NCBI RefSeq assembly: GCF_013350005.1
Contig: NZ_JABVWW010000001.1
Location: forward strand, 248,001 to 312,000
Reading direction: 5' to 3'
DNA: 64,000 nt
Source of the DNA: Methylocystis silviterrae
GTDB taxonomy: Bacteria > Pseudomonadota > Alphaproteobacteria > Rhizobiales > Beijerinckiaceae
Made by a program: the position numbers and the translations under genes. Under the pieces are notes generated by a model. That model was not told the DNA's origin and made no database searches. It saw only the letters and a list, made by a program, of their open reading frames with translations. This document shows, piece by piece, positions 20,225-28,842 of this stretch; the first letter of the stretch is position 1; the number at the start of each line of letters is the position of its first letter.

Positions 20225-20998
20225 ATGAGCATGACAAAAGCAGAGGCCCGTTCCGCCGCGCGAAGCGCTGAACGAATTATCGACACCAGGCCCGTTCTTA
20301 TCGGCGTTGCGGTCTTGATGTTCTTTGTGGCTATCCTGCGCCTCTACGAACAACTTTTCGCCTGGAGATTTGGTCTCGATTCCTTCTCCCCCGAGTTTCA
20401 GCTCTACTGGATGGGCCTGTTGCAATTTGCGATTCTCGCGTCGTGCTTGGGCGCGGTCGGCCTTGTCGGCTTTCTGTGGCGCACGCGAGATCGCGATCTG
20501 GCGAATTTGGGAGCCTCAGCCGAAACGCGACGGCTCGTTTATCTCGTCCAGTGGCTGCTCGTTTTCTCGCTCGCCCTGTTTTGGGGCTTAAGCTTCTTTT
20601 CGGAGCAGACGGCTGTCTGGCACATGACCGCCGTGCGCGACACGGATTTCACGCCGAGCAATATCATCACCTTCTATATTGCATATCCGCTCTTTGCGAT
20701 CATCGGGCTAGGCGCGTTCTTCTATGCGAAAACGCGCCTGCCGACTTTCGCGAAGGGATATTCTCTCGCCTTCGTGGTTCTTGTCGTTGGCGTCTTCATG
20801 ACGATCCCGAATGTGGGATTCAATGAATGGGGTCACACGTTCTGGGCGATGGACGAAGGCTTTGCAGGTCCGCTGCACTGGGGCTTCGTCTTTTTCGGCT
20901 GGATGTCGCTGGCGACTTTCGGCGTCGTGCTGCTGATCCTTGGCCGTCTTCGCGAGCTCCTCGGCGCGGATGCGCTAGAACAGCTCTATCGACGTTAA
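20225..20998 (+). CDS. pmoC: Orphan particulate methane monooxygenase subunit C paralog
   Basis: 257 residues with about six membrane helices, matching PmoC along its whole length (YEQLFAWRFGLDSF, RDTDFTPSNIITFY, FFYAKTRLPTFAKGYSLAF, GFNEWGHTFWAMDE, PLHWGFVFFGWM). There are no pmoA or pmoB genes beside it, as for single pmoC copies in type II methanotrophs. Numbering coincides with Methylocystis PmoC. There the CuC ligands are D129, H133 and H146; here they are T129, H133 and N146. The CuD ligands N200, H204 and H218 (NEWGH, PLHW) are kept. It may join PmoAB as an alternative subunit or act alone. A good ribosome site (TTGGAG, eight bases) supports the start. Confidence 0.93.
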   Translation: MSMTKAEARSAARSAERIIDTRPVLIGVAVLMFFVAILRLYEQLFAWRFGLDSFSPEFQLYWMGLLQFAILASCLGAVGLVGFLWRTRDRDLANLGASAETRRLVYLVQWLLVFSLALFWGLSFFSEQTAVWHMTAVRDTDFTPSNIITFYIAYPLFAIIGLGAFFYAKTRLPTFAKGYSLAFVVLVVGVFMTIPNVGFNEWGHTFWAMDEGFAGPLHWGFVFFGWMSLATFGVVLLILGRLRELLGADALEQLYRR

Positions 20999-21030
20999 GT
21001 TCGCCCGGCGCTTCAGCCGCATAATTGCGA

Positions 21031-21063
21031 AGCCGGCGCCGACTCCTTGGAGCGGCGCCGGTT
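21031..21063 (+). terminator. Probable terminator of pmoC
   Basis: CCGGCGCCG pairs perfectly with CGGCGCCGG around an 11-base loop, extended by two further pairs, 35 bases after the pmoC stop. Only a weak T stretch follows, so termination may be partial or Rho-assisted. Confidence 0.5.
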
Positions 21064-21122
21064 GCATTCTCAGGTTCGGCGTATGTGCAGAGGCCGACGC
21101 GTCCATGTGGCGGACATCTGCC

Positions 21123-21638
21123 TCACGGCAACGCCTGCTGCATCAGCACGGCTGGGAATGACACCTGCGAGGCGAGAGGGATATGCGCCCCCGCTACGGT
21201 TTTGAAGCCTAACGCCTTGTAAAAATTTTCGGCGGCGAACGTTGAGCAACAATGAAGTTCGCTTACGTCTCGAGCCTTTGCGTCCATGCAGCACCGATTC
21301 ATAATCGAACGCGCGATGCCCAAGCGAGTCCAGCCGGGATGGGTAGCGAAATGGCGGATATGCGCCTCCCCTCGGACGATCTTTGCAGTTCCCGGACGCT
21401 CAAGCGACCAGCCTCCGCACCCGATGAGTTCGCCGTGGCTGCTCTGCGCGACGTAGAAGGCGCCAGATGCGAGGAGTGTCGGATTTGCCTTTGTCATGAA
21501 AGGCAAGGCTCGATCGAGCAGCGCCTTTTCGTAATGCGAGGCCAACAGAGTTGAGTAGCTCGCCGCCAAGAGGGCGCTCACCGCGTCTGCGTCAGAAAGA
21601 GCTGAGAGCCTCACGATGTAGGTCACGGTCGCGACCAT
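21123..21638 (-). CDS. GNAT-family N-acetyltransferase
   Basis: 171 residues. IRHFATHPGWTRLGIARSIM is the GNAT acetyl-CoA-binding motif region (R-x-x-G-I-A form), and STFAAENFYKALGF is the typical C-terminal alpha/beta element. No signal peptide or extra domain. It is convergent with pmoC and separated from it by the hairpin terminator, so there is no reason to link the two functionally. Substrate unknown. Confidence 0.78.
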   Translation of the reverse strand: MVATVTYIVRLSALSDADAVSALLAASYSTLLASHYEKALLDRALPFMTKANPTLLASGAFYVAQSSHGELIGCGGWSLERPGTAKIVRGEAHIRHFATHPGWTRLGIARSIMNRCCMDAKARDVSELHCCSTFAAENFYKALGFKTVAGAHIPLASQVSFPAVLMQQALP

Positions 21639-21662
21639 TGCATCAAGAGCGGTGGAACGCCG

Positions 21663-22832
21663 CTAAGCGGCGAGATCGGCGACAACCGCATCGAGCACCG
21701 GGAAGCCTTCCGAGCTGACGCGCAGCCTGTTCTCGCGGGTGAATTCGACCAGCCCGTCGCCGATAAGTTCGCTGATGCGCGACTGCGACAGGCGTTTGCC
21801 GGTCAGCAGGAAATAGCGCTGCGGATCGACGCCTTCGCGCAGCCGCAGCCCCATCAGCAGGAATTCGTCGCCTTCCTGCTCGGACGAGAGCAATTCGTCC
21901 TCGATGATGCCGTGCCCTTCGGTTTCGACGCAGGTCAGCCACATCTCGGGATGCCGCTCGGTGGACTGGGCGCGCCGCCCGCGCGGCGTGACCACCCGCC
22001 CATGCGCGCCGGGGCCGACGCCGACATATTCGCCGTAGCGCCAATAAACCAGATTGTGCCGGCACTCGGCGCCGGGCCGCGCATGATTGGAGACTTCGTA
22101 AGCCGGCAGGCCGGCGCGGGCGGTGACTTCCTGCGTCACGTCCCAGAGCGCGCGCTGCGTATCGGCGTCGGGCAACGCCATCTTGCCGGTGTTGACCATG
22201 CGCTCGAACATCGTGTCCGGCTCGATCGTCAGCTGATAGAGCGAGACATGCTCGGGCGAACGGGCGAGCGCCAGCTCCAGCTCTTTTCGCCAGGCGGCGG
22301 GCGTCTGGCCGGAACGGCCGTAGATCAGATCGAAGGAGGCGCGGTCGAAGACCGAATTGGCGACGTCGAGCGCCATGAGGGCTTCCGCGACGGAATGCTG
22401 CCGGCCGAGCGCGCGAAGGTCAATGTCGTTCAATGCCTGCACGCCGAGCGAGACGCGGTTGACGCCTGCGGCTTTGAAGCCCTTGAAACGCGAGGCCTCG
22501 ACGCTTGTCGGATTGGCTTCGAGCGTGATTTCGCAGTCCTTGGCGAGGGGCCAGTGGCTCGAGATCTGGGAGAGAATGGCTTGAGCGGTCGAAGGCGCCA
22601 TCAATGACGGCGTGCCGCCGCCAAAGAAGATCGAGCGGACTTCGCGCCCGGGCGTCAGAGCGGCGCGATGCGCCAGCTCCGCGCTGAAGGCCTCGACGAA
22701 GCGGTCCTCGTCGACGTCGCCGCGCCGGACGTGGCTGTTGAAATCGCAATAGGGGCATTTCGACAAGCAAAACGGCCAGTGGACATAGACGCCAAAGCCG
22801 GGGTCGAAAGCATTGCGAATCGGTGTCGCCAT
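21663..22832 (-). CDS. hemW: Radical SAM protein HemW (heme chaperone, formerly HemN-like)
   Basis: 389 residues. The radical-SAM motif CLSKCPYC (C-x3-C-x2-C) follows GVYVHWPF, and FGGGTPS and ISLG-type (VSLGVQALND) blocks are present. C-terminal features include the HemN-like region and the HNLVYWRYGEYVGVGPGAHG signature. The form CPYCDF, not the HemN-type CxxCxC, plus the shorter length favour HemW, a heme-binding chaperone, over oxygen-independent coproporphyrinogen oxidase. It is divergent from a small hypothetical gene with 64 bases between. Confidence 0.92.
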   Translation of the reverse strand: MATPIRNAFDPGFGVYVHWPFCLSKCPYCDFNSHVRRGDVDEDRFVEAFSAELAHRAALTPGREVRSIFFGGGTPSLMAPSTAQAILSQISSHWPLAKDCEITLEANPTSVEASRFKGFKAAGVNRVSLGVQALNDIDLRALGRQHSVAEALMALDVANSVFDRASFDLIYGRSGQTPAAWRKELELALARSPEHVSLYQLTIEPDTMFERMVNTGKMALPDADTQRALWDVTQEVTARAGLPAYEVSNHARPGAECRHNLVYWRYGEYVGVGPGAHGRVVTPRGRRAQSTERHPEMWLTCVETEGHGIIEDELLSSEQEGDEFLLMGLRLREGVDPQRYFLLTGKRLSQSRISELIGDGLVEFTRENRLRVSSEGFPVLDAVVADLAA

Positions 22833-22896
22833 GGTTCTTTATCGCACGGAATGGCGGGAAGGGCACGGCGATCTGAACCCCCTTTTAGGAGGCTGC

Positions 22897-23385
22897 ATGG
22901 CGTTTTGGGAGGTCTTGCGGTTCTGGCGGAGGAGGCCGGCGGTTCAACAGCCGGACCCAGCGATGCTGGCGATCGCCGAGGCGATCTCCCGCAATCTGGC
23001 GGCCCTCGGCCTATTCGTCGATTCGCGGCCATACGGGCGCGGGTTCTTTGAAATCAAAGCCTCGACCTCTCCAAAGCTCATCACCACGCCCGACGGGAGA
23101 GAGGCGTCCGGGATCGCGCTCCTGCTCGCCAGCGCGTATGAGCCGCCGTCCCTGGTTTTCGAACAGATCAACTCTTTGCAGCGCGGCTTGGGGCGGGCGA
23201 TGGTGGAGGCGGTCATCGCCGGGGTAAAGGAGCGTCCCGGCGCGTTCCGGCTGCTGCGGGTCAACGACCTTTCGCCGCGCTTGCCGGACGGCCGGCGATG
23301 GTGGGAGCATGTCGCCGCGGCGCATCCCGAATTCGATTGGGTGATCACGCATGAGGAGCCGTTCGGAAGTGCGCCTAGGACGTGA
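22897..23385 (+). CDS. Hypothetical protein
   Basis: 162 residues, not recognised. I start it at MAFWEVLRFW because TTAGGAGG precedes the ATG at good spacing. The protein is mixed alpha/beta with no signal peptide, no clear membrane segment and no catalytic motif I can name. FVDSRPYGRGFFEIKASTS and RRWWEHVAAAHPEFDWVITH are the most distinctive parts. It overlaps the next gene by 35 bases in another frame, so the two are probably cotranscribed. Confidence 0.6.
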   Translation: MAFWEVLRFWRRRPAVQQPDPAMLAIAEAISRNLAALGLFVDSRPYGRGFFEIKASTSPKLITTPDGREASGIALLLASAYEPPSLVFEQINSLQRGLGRAMVEAVIAGVKERPGAFRLLRVNDLSPRLPDGRRWWEHVAAAHPEFDWVITHEEPFGSAPRT

Positions 23386-24052
23386 GCGACGGGGTTTTGA
23401 CGCCCTGTCTTTGCTCTGCTCAAGGCTTGCCGTATGGCGCCTGGCGCACGCCGACCCAGCGCCCGCGCAGACGGTGAGCGAGATCGAAAACGCGCCCGAT
23501 TTCTCAAGGAAGCGGCAAACGCTCGCGGCGCTCGTGGCGGAGTTCGGCTACGACGTCAGCAAAGTGACCCTCAGCCCACAGAAAAAGACGTTCAACTATC
23601 TCGGCCAGAGCTTTACGTCGGAGGGGCAGTCTTTCTCCGACGGCCGCATCGAAATCTATTACGACCCGAACATGAGCGACGCCCGCCTCGGCTGCTGCCT
23701 TGCGCATGAACTGCAGCATGTGCGCTATTTCGCGGTGCGTCACGCCTATCGCGCAGAACCGAGCGACGGACCTTTGCATCGGCGCTTTGCCAAATATGCG
23801 CCGGAACTGCTCGCGGCGCAGCGCGGCGTTTCCAATTATTCGAACGAACATTGGGACGCTTGGAAAGGCAATGCGCCGCCGAAGCTTTTCTCTTTTGAGT
23901 TGGAGGAAGGGGAAAGCGAACCCATCAATGAGACGATCGCAGAAGTCGCCAAGGCGCTCTACAATTGGGGGCCGGACGTGCGCATCAATCTTCTGTGGAA
24001 AGAGCTGCACGACGCGATCAATGAAGAACATGCGGCGCTGCGAAACGCATAG
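23351..24052 (+). CDS. Hypothetical protein with HExxH metallopeptidase-like motif
   Basis: 233 residues. HELQH at residues 119-123 (CCLAHELQHVRYF) has the zincin HExxH form, and an ETIAEV segment ~70 residues later could supply a third, gluzincin-like ligand. The N-terminus is basic with a short hydrophobic run that may be a weak signal or a misplaced start. The start codon lies inside the upstream hypothetical gene. No named peptidase family is recognisable, so protease activity is inference from the motif alone. Confidence 0.6.
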   Translation: MRSRSEVRLGRERRGFDALSLLCSRLAVWRLAHADPAPAQTVSEIENAPDFSRKRQTLAALVAEFGYDVSKVTLSPQKKTFNYLGQSFTSEGQSFSDGRIEIYYDPNMSDARLGCCLAHELQHVRYFAVRHAYRAEPSDGPLHRRFAKYAPELLAAQRGVSNYSNEHWDAWKGNAPPKLFSFELEEGESEPINETIAEVAKALYNWGPDVRINLLWKELHDAINEEHAALRNA

Positions 24053-24064
24053 AGCGCCGCCCGT

Positions 24065-25153
24065 TCACGGCTTGCGTTCACGTTCGAGCAGCTCGCGTTT
24101 GCGCTCGACGCCCCAATAGTAGCCGGAAAGCGCGCCGTCGCTGCGCACGACGCGATGGCAGGGAACCGCGAGCGACACCGGATTGGCTGCGCAGGCGCCC
24201 GCGACGGCGCGCGTCGCTTTCGGCGCGCCGATGCGTCGCGCGACCTCGGCGTAGCTTGCCGTCTCTCCTGCGGGAATTTCGCGCAGCGCGGCCCAGACGC
24301 GCTGCTGAAAGGCCGTGCCGCGCATGTCGAGCGGCAGATCGAAAGATGATTGCGGCCGCTCCACCATGCCCACCGCCGCGGCGACATAGCGTTCGAACGA
24401 CTCATCGCCGCCGATGAGCGTGGCGCGCGGAAATCGATCTTGCAGATCGCGCAGCAGCTCTTCCGGGTCATCTCCCAGTGAAATGGCGCAAACGCCCTTC
24501 GCGCTGGCCGCGACGAGCACCGCGCCCAGAGACGACTGGCCGATGGCGAAGCGGATCATTTCTCGCGGCGCCCCGGCGCGATAGGCGCTTGGCGTCATGC
24601 CCAATGTGTCCTGCGCCGTCGCGTAGAACCGCGCGCTCGAATTATAGCCCGAGCCATAGATTGCATCGGTCACTGTCTGACCTTCCATGAGTTTGCCGCG
24701 CAGGCGCGAGCGCCGATGCGCCTGAGCATAGGCCTTGGGCGTAACCCCGGCGATGCGCGAAAACAGTCGGTGGAAATGGTAGGGGCTCAGTCCGATCGTG
24801 CGCGCCAGCTGCGCAAGCGTCGGCGGCGCTTCCGCCGCCTCTATCATTCTGCAGGCGCGGGCGATCTTCTCCGCGTCCCGCTCCCCCTGCGACGGCGCCT
24901 CGGGCCGACAACGACGGCAGGGACGAAAACCTGCCGCCTCCGCTTCCGCCGCCGTGGCGCAAAAGCGCACATTGGCGCGCTTCGCTGGCCGAGACGGGCA
25001 GGAGGGGCGGCAATAGACGCCAGTCGTTTCGACGCAATAGAAAAAGTCGCCGTCGCGGCGCGCATCGCGCGCGACAACCGCCGCCCAGCGCGTCTCGTCG
25101 AGATCGAGCGCATTTGCCTGCGTCATGTCGTTCGTCTGCATGCCGCGCATCAT
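24065..25153 (-). CDS. ada: Bifunctional adaptive-response methyltransferase/regulator
   Basis: 362 residues with the full Ada architecture. The N-terminal zinc domain has C40-type ligands (FYCVETTGVYCRPSCPSRPAK and FRPCRRCRPE) that repair methylphosphotriesters. An AraC-type helix-turn-helix lies in the middle (LAQLARTIGLSPYHFHRLFSR). The C-terminal O6-alkylguanine-DNA methyltransferase has the acceptor Cys in PVSLAVPCHRVV. It removes alkyl damage and, once methylated, activates repair genes. A methyl donor-rich, methane-oxidising lifestyle may make this useful, but that is speculation. Convergent with the HExxH gene. Confidence 0.95.
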   Translation of the reverse strand: MMRGMQTNDMTQANALDLDETRWAAVVARDARRDGDFFYCVETTGVYCRPSCPSRPAKRANVRFCATAAEAEAAGFRPCRRCRPEAPSQGERDAEKIARACRMIEAAEAPPTLAQLARTIGLSPYHFHRLFSRIAGVTPKAYAQAHRRSRLRGKLMEGQTVTDAIYGSGYNSSARFYATAQDTLGMTPSAYRAGAPREMIRFAIGQSSLGAVLVAASAKGVCAISLGDDPEELLRDLQDRFPRATLIGGDESFERYVAAAVGMVERPQSSFDLPLDMRGTAFQQRVWAALREIPAGETASYAEVARRIGAPKATRAVAGACAANPVSLAVPCHRVVRSDGALSGYYWGVERKRELLERERKP

Positions 25154-25264
25154 CCAACTTTTGCGACGATCGCCGCAATGCGTTTCTTGCTGTCAAATCC
25201 AAATCCGGCTGACACGCCCGTCGGGCGATCCTATGCTGTATGTTTGAAGCCACGGACCGGGGAA

Positions 25265-26284
25265 ATGGCCGGAGAACGTCGCGCCGCCTTTACGCGCCGA
25301 GAAGCAATCGCCGGCGCTGGCGCATGCCTCGCCTTCGGCGCGCGCGCTGAAACTGCCTCGACCCTGCTTGTCACGCACCCTGCGGGGTTAGCGCACGACA
25401 TGGCACCGACTCACGTCGAGCACCCCGAACGCCTTCGCGCCATTCTACGCGCGCTGGATGGCGCGCGCTTCGCAGACCTCATGCGCGCCGAGGCGCCTTT
25501 GGCGGTGCGGGACGCGCTGCTGCGCGCGCATAGCTCCGAACACCTCGCGCATCTCGCGAAATCGGCGCCTCCAGAGGGATATGCGCGCATAGGTCCGGAC
25601 GTCGCCATGAACGGCGCCACGCATGAAGCGGCGTTGCGCGCCGCGGGCGGCGCTCTCGCGGCCGTCGATGCGGTGATGCGCGGCGACGCCAAGAACGCTT
25701 TCGTCGCCATGCGGCCGCCGGGACATCATGCGACGCGCGACTTGCCGATGGGCTTTTGCTTTTTCAATAACGCCGCCGTGGCGGCGCTACATGCGCGCGC
25801 GGCGCATGGCGCGCTGCGCGTCGCCATCGTCGATTTTGACGTGCACCACGGCAATGGCGTGCAGGAGATTTTCTGGAGCGATCGAAACGTGCTTTACGCT
25901 TCGACGCATCAGATGCCGCTCTATCCCGGGACTGGGGCGGTGAGCGAGACCGGCGCGCATAACACGATCGTCAACGCGCCGCTCGCAAAGGGCGACGGCG
26001 GCGCTCAATTCCGCGAGGCGCTGGCGTCGCGCATTCTGCCGCGTGTCGACGCCTTCTCGCCCGATCTCATTATTCTTTGCGCCGGATTCGACGCTCATCT
26101 CCACGATCCGCTCGGCGGATTAAGATTCGTCGCCGAAGATTTCAGGGATGTCACGCTGCGCGTGATGGAGATCGCCGCGCGCCGCTGCAAGGGACGCATC
26201 GTCTCGCTGCTCGAGGGCGGCTATCGGCCGGAAGACCTCGCGCGCAGCGTCGCGGCGCATGTCGGCGCATTGATGGACGCGTGA
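25265..26284 (+). CDS. Histone deacetylase-family deacylase with Tat-like signal
   Basis: 339 residues. The N-terminus has TRREAIAGAGACLAFGARA, a twin-arginine-like signal, which is unusual for this family. The arginase/deacetylase fold follows: HPERLRAIL, then RPPGHHA with the catalytic His pair. Zinc ligands lie in VDFDVHHGNGVQEIF (Asp, His) and GFDAHLHDPLGG (Asp). Class II bacterial HDAC-like enzymes deacetylate acetylpolyamines, lysines or other amides. The substrate is unknown and an export role is inference. Start uncertain: an in-frame ATG lies 29 codons upstream. Confidence 0.85.
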   Translation: MAGERRAAFTRREAIAGAGACLAFGARAETASTLLVTHPAGLAHDMAPTHVEHPERLRAILRALDGARFADLMRAEAPLAVRDALLRAHSSEHLAHLAKSAPPEGYARIGPDVAMNGATHEAALRAAGGALAAVDAVMRGDAKNAFVAMRPPGHHATRDLPMGFCFFNNAAVAALHARAAHGALRVAIVDFDVHHGNGVQEIFWSDRNVLYASTHQMPLYPGTGAVSETGAHNTIVNAPLAKGDGGAQFREALASRILPRVDAFSPDLIILCAGFDAHLHDPLGGLRFVAEDFRDVTLRVMEIAARRCKGRIVSLLEGGYRPEDLARSVAAHVGALMDA

Positions 26285-26298
26285 ATCGGTTTGCGGTT

Positions 26299-26407
26299 TG
26301 TCATTCCCGACACGCGCGATGCGCGTGATCGGGAATCCAGAAAAATCTTGGATTCGGTATAGCGGCTCTGGATTCCCGGTCAGGTCTTCGACCTGCCGGG
26401 AATGACA
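26299..26407. repeat. ~110-bp bipartite palindromic element, copy 2
   Basis: It starts TGTCATTCCCG and ends CGGGAATGACA, with a left hairpin (CACGCGC/GCGCGTG core) and a right hairpin (CAGGTCTTCGACCTG). It matches the element at 12076-12185 in order, length and most bases, with compensatory differences in the stems. It again sits between two convergent gene ends (deacetylase and hisG). Confidence 0.8.
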
Positions 26408-26413
26408 TTCGGA

Positions 26414-27388
26414 TCAGCCAAGCCGCGCCGCCAGCCTGCTCCACAAGTCGTTCTCCGCCTGAAAGATATAATCGAGCCGCGCGCTGGTGACGCTTTTGGC
26501 GCCTCGGGCGATCAGCCAATCGGCGAGCGCCGCCACCTTTTTCGCCGGACAGGAGAACGTCGCTGACTCGTCGTCCATCTCGCGTAATCCGGCGCCGAAG
26601 TTCGCCTCGGCCTCTCTCAGGATATGTTCGCTCGGCGTTGGCAGGCTTGCGCGCACGTCGCGCGTCGTGCGCGCTTCTTCTTCCGCGGCGATGCGGGAGA
26701 GAATGACGCGCGCCGCTTCGCGCGCCGCATTGTCCCACGGCGCCGTCAGCGAGGCGACGAGATTGGCCTGCGAGCGCAGAATCACGCCGTCCTCGATGAT
26801 CTTCAGCGCATTCGCGGCGAGCGTCGCGCCCGTCGTCGTGATGTCGACGATGAGATCGGCTGAACCTGCCGCGGGCGCGCCTTCGGTTGCGCCAGAGCTT
26901 TCCACAATGCGGTAGTCGGACACGCCATGCGCGGCGAAGAAGCGTCGCGTCGTGTTGACGTATTTCGTCGCGACCCGCAGTCCGCGGCCGTGGCGCGCGC
27001 GAAATCCATCGGCGACATCGGCGAGATCGCTGATGTAGCGCACGTCGATCCAGGCTTGCGGAACCGCGACGACGACATTCGCGGCGCCAAAGCCGAGCGG
27101 GGCGAGAAGCTCCACTTTCTTGTCGGCGTCGGCGATCTCCTCGCGCACCAAATCTTCGCCGGTGACGCCGAGATGGGCTTCGCCCAAGGCCAGCCGGCGC
27201 GTAATTTCGGAAGCGGAGAGATAGGCGACTTCCGCGCCTTCGACTCCGGCGACGGCGCCGCGATAGTCCCGCGCGCCGCGCCCCTGCGTCAGCTCCAGGC
27301 CGGCGCGCGCGAAGAAAGCGACGGCGTTCTCCTGCAGCCGGCCTTTTGACGGGGAGGCGATGATGAGTTTTTGCGCGGTCGCCATCAT
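26414..27388 (-). CDS. hisG: ATP phosphoribosyltransferase catalytic subunit
   Basis: 324 residues. [10 protein letters not shown] near the N-terminus and the phosphoribosyl-pyrophosphate-binding segment [19 protein letters not shown] are HisG hallmarks. The length exceeds the minimal short form, as in many Rhizobiales, yet a HisZ regulatory partner lies directly upstream. It catalyses the first step of histidine synthesis, ATP + PRPP to phosphoribosyl-ATP. Its start overlaps the hisZ stop, so the subunits are translated together. The his operon does not extend further here. Confidence 0.94.
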   Translation of the reverse strand: MMATAQKLIIASPSKGRLQENAVAFFARAGLELTQGRGARDYRGAVAGVEGAEVAYLSASEITRRLALGEAHLGVTGEDLVREEIADADKKVELLAPLGFGAANVVVAVPQAWIDVRYISDLADVADGFRARHGRGLRVATKYVNTTRRFFAAHGVSDYRIVESSGATEGAPAAGSADLIVDITTTGATLAANALKIIEDGVILRSQANLVASLTAPWDNAAREAARVILSRIAAEEEARTTRDVRASLPTPSEHILREAEANFGAGLREMDDESATFSCPAKKVAALADWLIARGAKSVTSARLDYIFQAENDLWSRLAARLG

Positions 27389-28530
27389 GCTTCTCTCGCG
27401 CTCGGGGAAAGACGGTCGATCCAGATGGCGGCGCCGACAGCCGGAATGTCCGACGCTGCGCCGAGCGTCTTGAGCAGTCGGTCGTAGCGTCCGCCGCCGA
27501 TCACCGGCTCGCCCGCGCTGGAGTGGCGGGCCTCGAAAACGAAGCCGGTGTAATAGTCGAGATGACGCGCAAAACTTGCCGAGAAGCGGATCTCGTGAGC
27601 GGCGAGGCCGCGCGCGCTGATGGCCTCAGCGCGCGCGTCAAACGCGTCCAGCGCGGCGGAGAGGTCAAGCTGCGCGTCGGCGGCCAGCCGGCGCATGGAT
27701 GCGGAAGCTGACTCGGGCGCGCCTTCAATGGTGAAAAAAGTCTCCGCCAGCGCGCGCGTCTCGTTGGAAACTCTCGCGCCTTCGGCGAGCGTCGCCTGAT
27801 CGAGAAAGCGTTCGGCGATTTCAGCCGCGCTGCGGCCGCCGACGGCGGTGATGCCGGCGATGGACAGCAAGTCCTCGACGAGACGGCGCGCATCCGACGG
27901 GTCGACTTTCGTCAGCGCCGCCAATACGCCCGACTGTTCCGATCTGCCATTGCGTTCGGGCGACGCAAAAATATCGGCTAGCCTTTGGCCGCGCGCGTGC
28001 CCGGCCGCCAGACGCCGGCGCCAGACCGGCGGCATCTCGAGCCGTTCGAGGAAGGCGGCGACGAGCCCGGCGTCGCCGATCAGAACCTTGAGCGCCGTCG
28101 CGCCGGCCGCCGCCGCGGCGTCGAGGGAAGCGGCCAGAATTTCGACGTCCGCGGCTTCGCGGTCCTGGCGGCCAAAGCTCTCCAGCCCCGCCTGAAGAAA
28201 CTCGCCGTCGCCGGTCGCGCCATGTTCAGGCGCGCGAAAGATCGAGCCGCCATAAGCATATGCGGCCGGATCGCCCGCCCGAACGCAGGCGAGATAATCA
28301 AGGCAGACCGGAATCGTATATTCCGGCCGCAGGCAAAATTCAGCGCCCGAGCCATCGCTCGTCAGGTAAAGCCGGCCGCGGAAATCCTCTCCTGAACGAT
28401 CCAGAAAAACATGCGCAGGCTGCAGGAGACGCGGCTCGCAGCGCGCGAACCCCTCCCGCGCGAAATGCGCAAGAATGGCCGCTAGGCTCGTAGCTTCGCG
28501 TTCTGCTGAAGTGGCGGTGACGGCGTTCAA
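27385..28530 (-). CDS. hisZ: ATP phosphoribosyltransferase regulatory subunit
   Basis: 381 residues from a TTG start that is preceded by AAGGA seven bases away; the longer ORF upstream lacks coding character. The protein is a HisRS-like paralog without tRNA-binding parts. Motif-2-like [12 protein letters not shown] and the C-terminal [14 protein letters not shown] and [10 protein letters not shown] are characteristic. HisZ forms a hetero-octamer with HisG and is required for activity and histidine feedback. Four-base overlap with hisG. Confidence 0.92.
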   Translation of the reverse strand: MNAVTATSAEREATSLAAILAHFAREGFARCEPRLLQPAHVFLDRSGEDFRGRLYLTSDGSGAEFCLRPEYTIPVCLDYLACVRAGDPAAYAYGGSIFRAPEHGATGDGEFLQAGLESFGRQDREAADVEILAASLDAAAAAGATALKVLIGDAGLVAAFLERLEMPPVWRRRLAAGHARGQRLADIFASPERNGRSEQSGVLAALTKVDPSDARRLVEDLLSIAGITAVGGRSAAEIAERFLDQATLAEGARVSNETRALAETFFTIEGAPESASASMRRLAADAQLDLSAALDAFDARAEAISARGLAAHEIRFSASFARHLDYYTGFVFEARHSSAGEPVIGGGRYDRLLKTLGAASDIPAVGAAIWIDRLSPSAREA

Positions 28531-28640
28531 GCGCAAATCCTTCGAAATTTGCGCTCTCTTTAGCAAGTGCGTCGCGCCAGCGACACCCCTGCTCCGGGCG
28601 AAAGGTGAACGCCTCAAAGCAAAGGCCGCGGTCCAGAGCC

Positions 28641-28669
28641 TTGCATCCCTCGCTCTCGTCTGCCAAATA
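28641..28669 (+). promoter_or_regulatory. Promoter of the SRP RNA gene
   Basis: TTGCAT (28641-28646) and CAAATA (28664-28669) are separated by exactly 17 bases and lie about six bases before the inferred 5' end of the SRP RNA. It is a reasonable housekeeping-sigma promoter. Confidence 0.5.
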
Positions 28670-28673
28670 AGGG

Positions 28674-28772
28674 CCGGGAGGTTGGCGGTGGACGCTTCAC
28701 TCGCCAACCGGGTCAGGTCCGGAAGGAAGCAGCCCTAACGAGCTTGGGCGGGTCTTCGTTCAGCCTCCCACC
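28674..28772 (+). ncRNA. ffs: Signal recognition particle RNA (small bacterial type)
   Basis: The invariant SRP RNA apical sequence GTCAGGTCCGGAAGGAAGCA is present at about 28712-28731, flanked by the paired strands of the hairpin (GGCGAGT-type arms). The 5' GGGAGGTT and 3' AGCCTCCC segments close the long stem. The ~99-base length fits the 4.5S class. It binds Ffh and guides membrane-protein ribosomes to FtsY. The exact ends are estimated to within a few bases. A plausible promoter lies just upstream and dnaX follows. Confidence 0.93.
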
Positions 28773-28842
28773 TTCTTCGGCGAGCAGCGAATGGCGTAGC
28801 GCAATATACTGCGCTGTTCGTCGCTCGTCTGCCGCCGGATGG

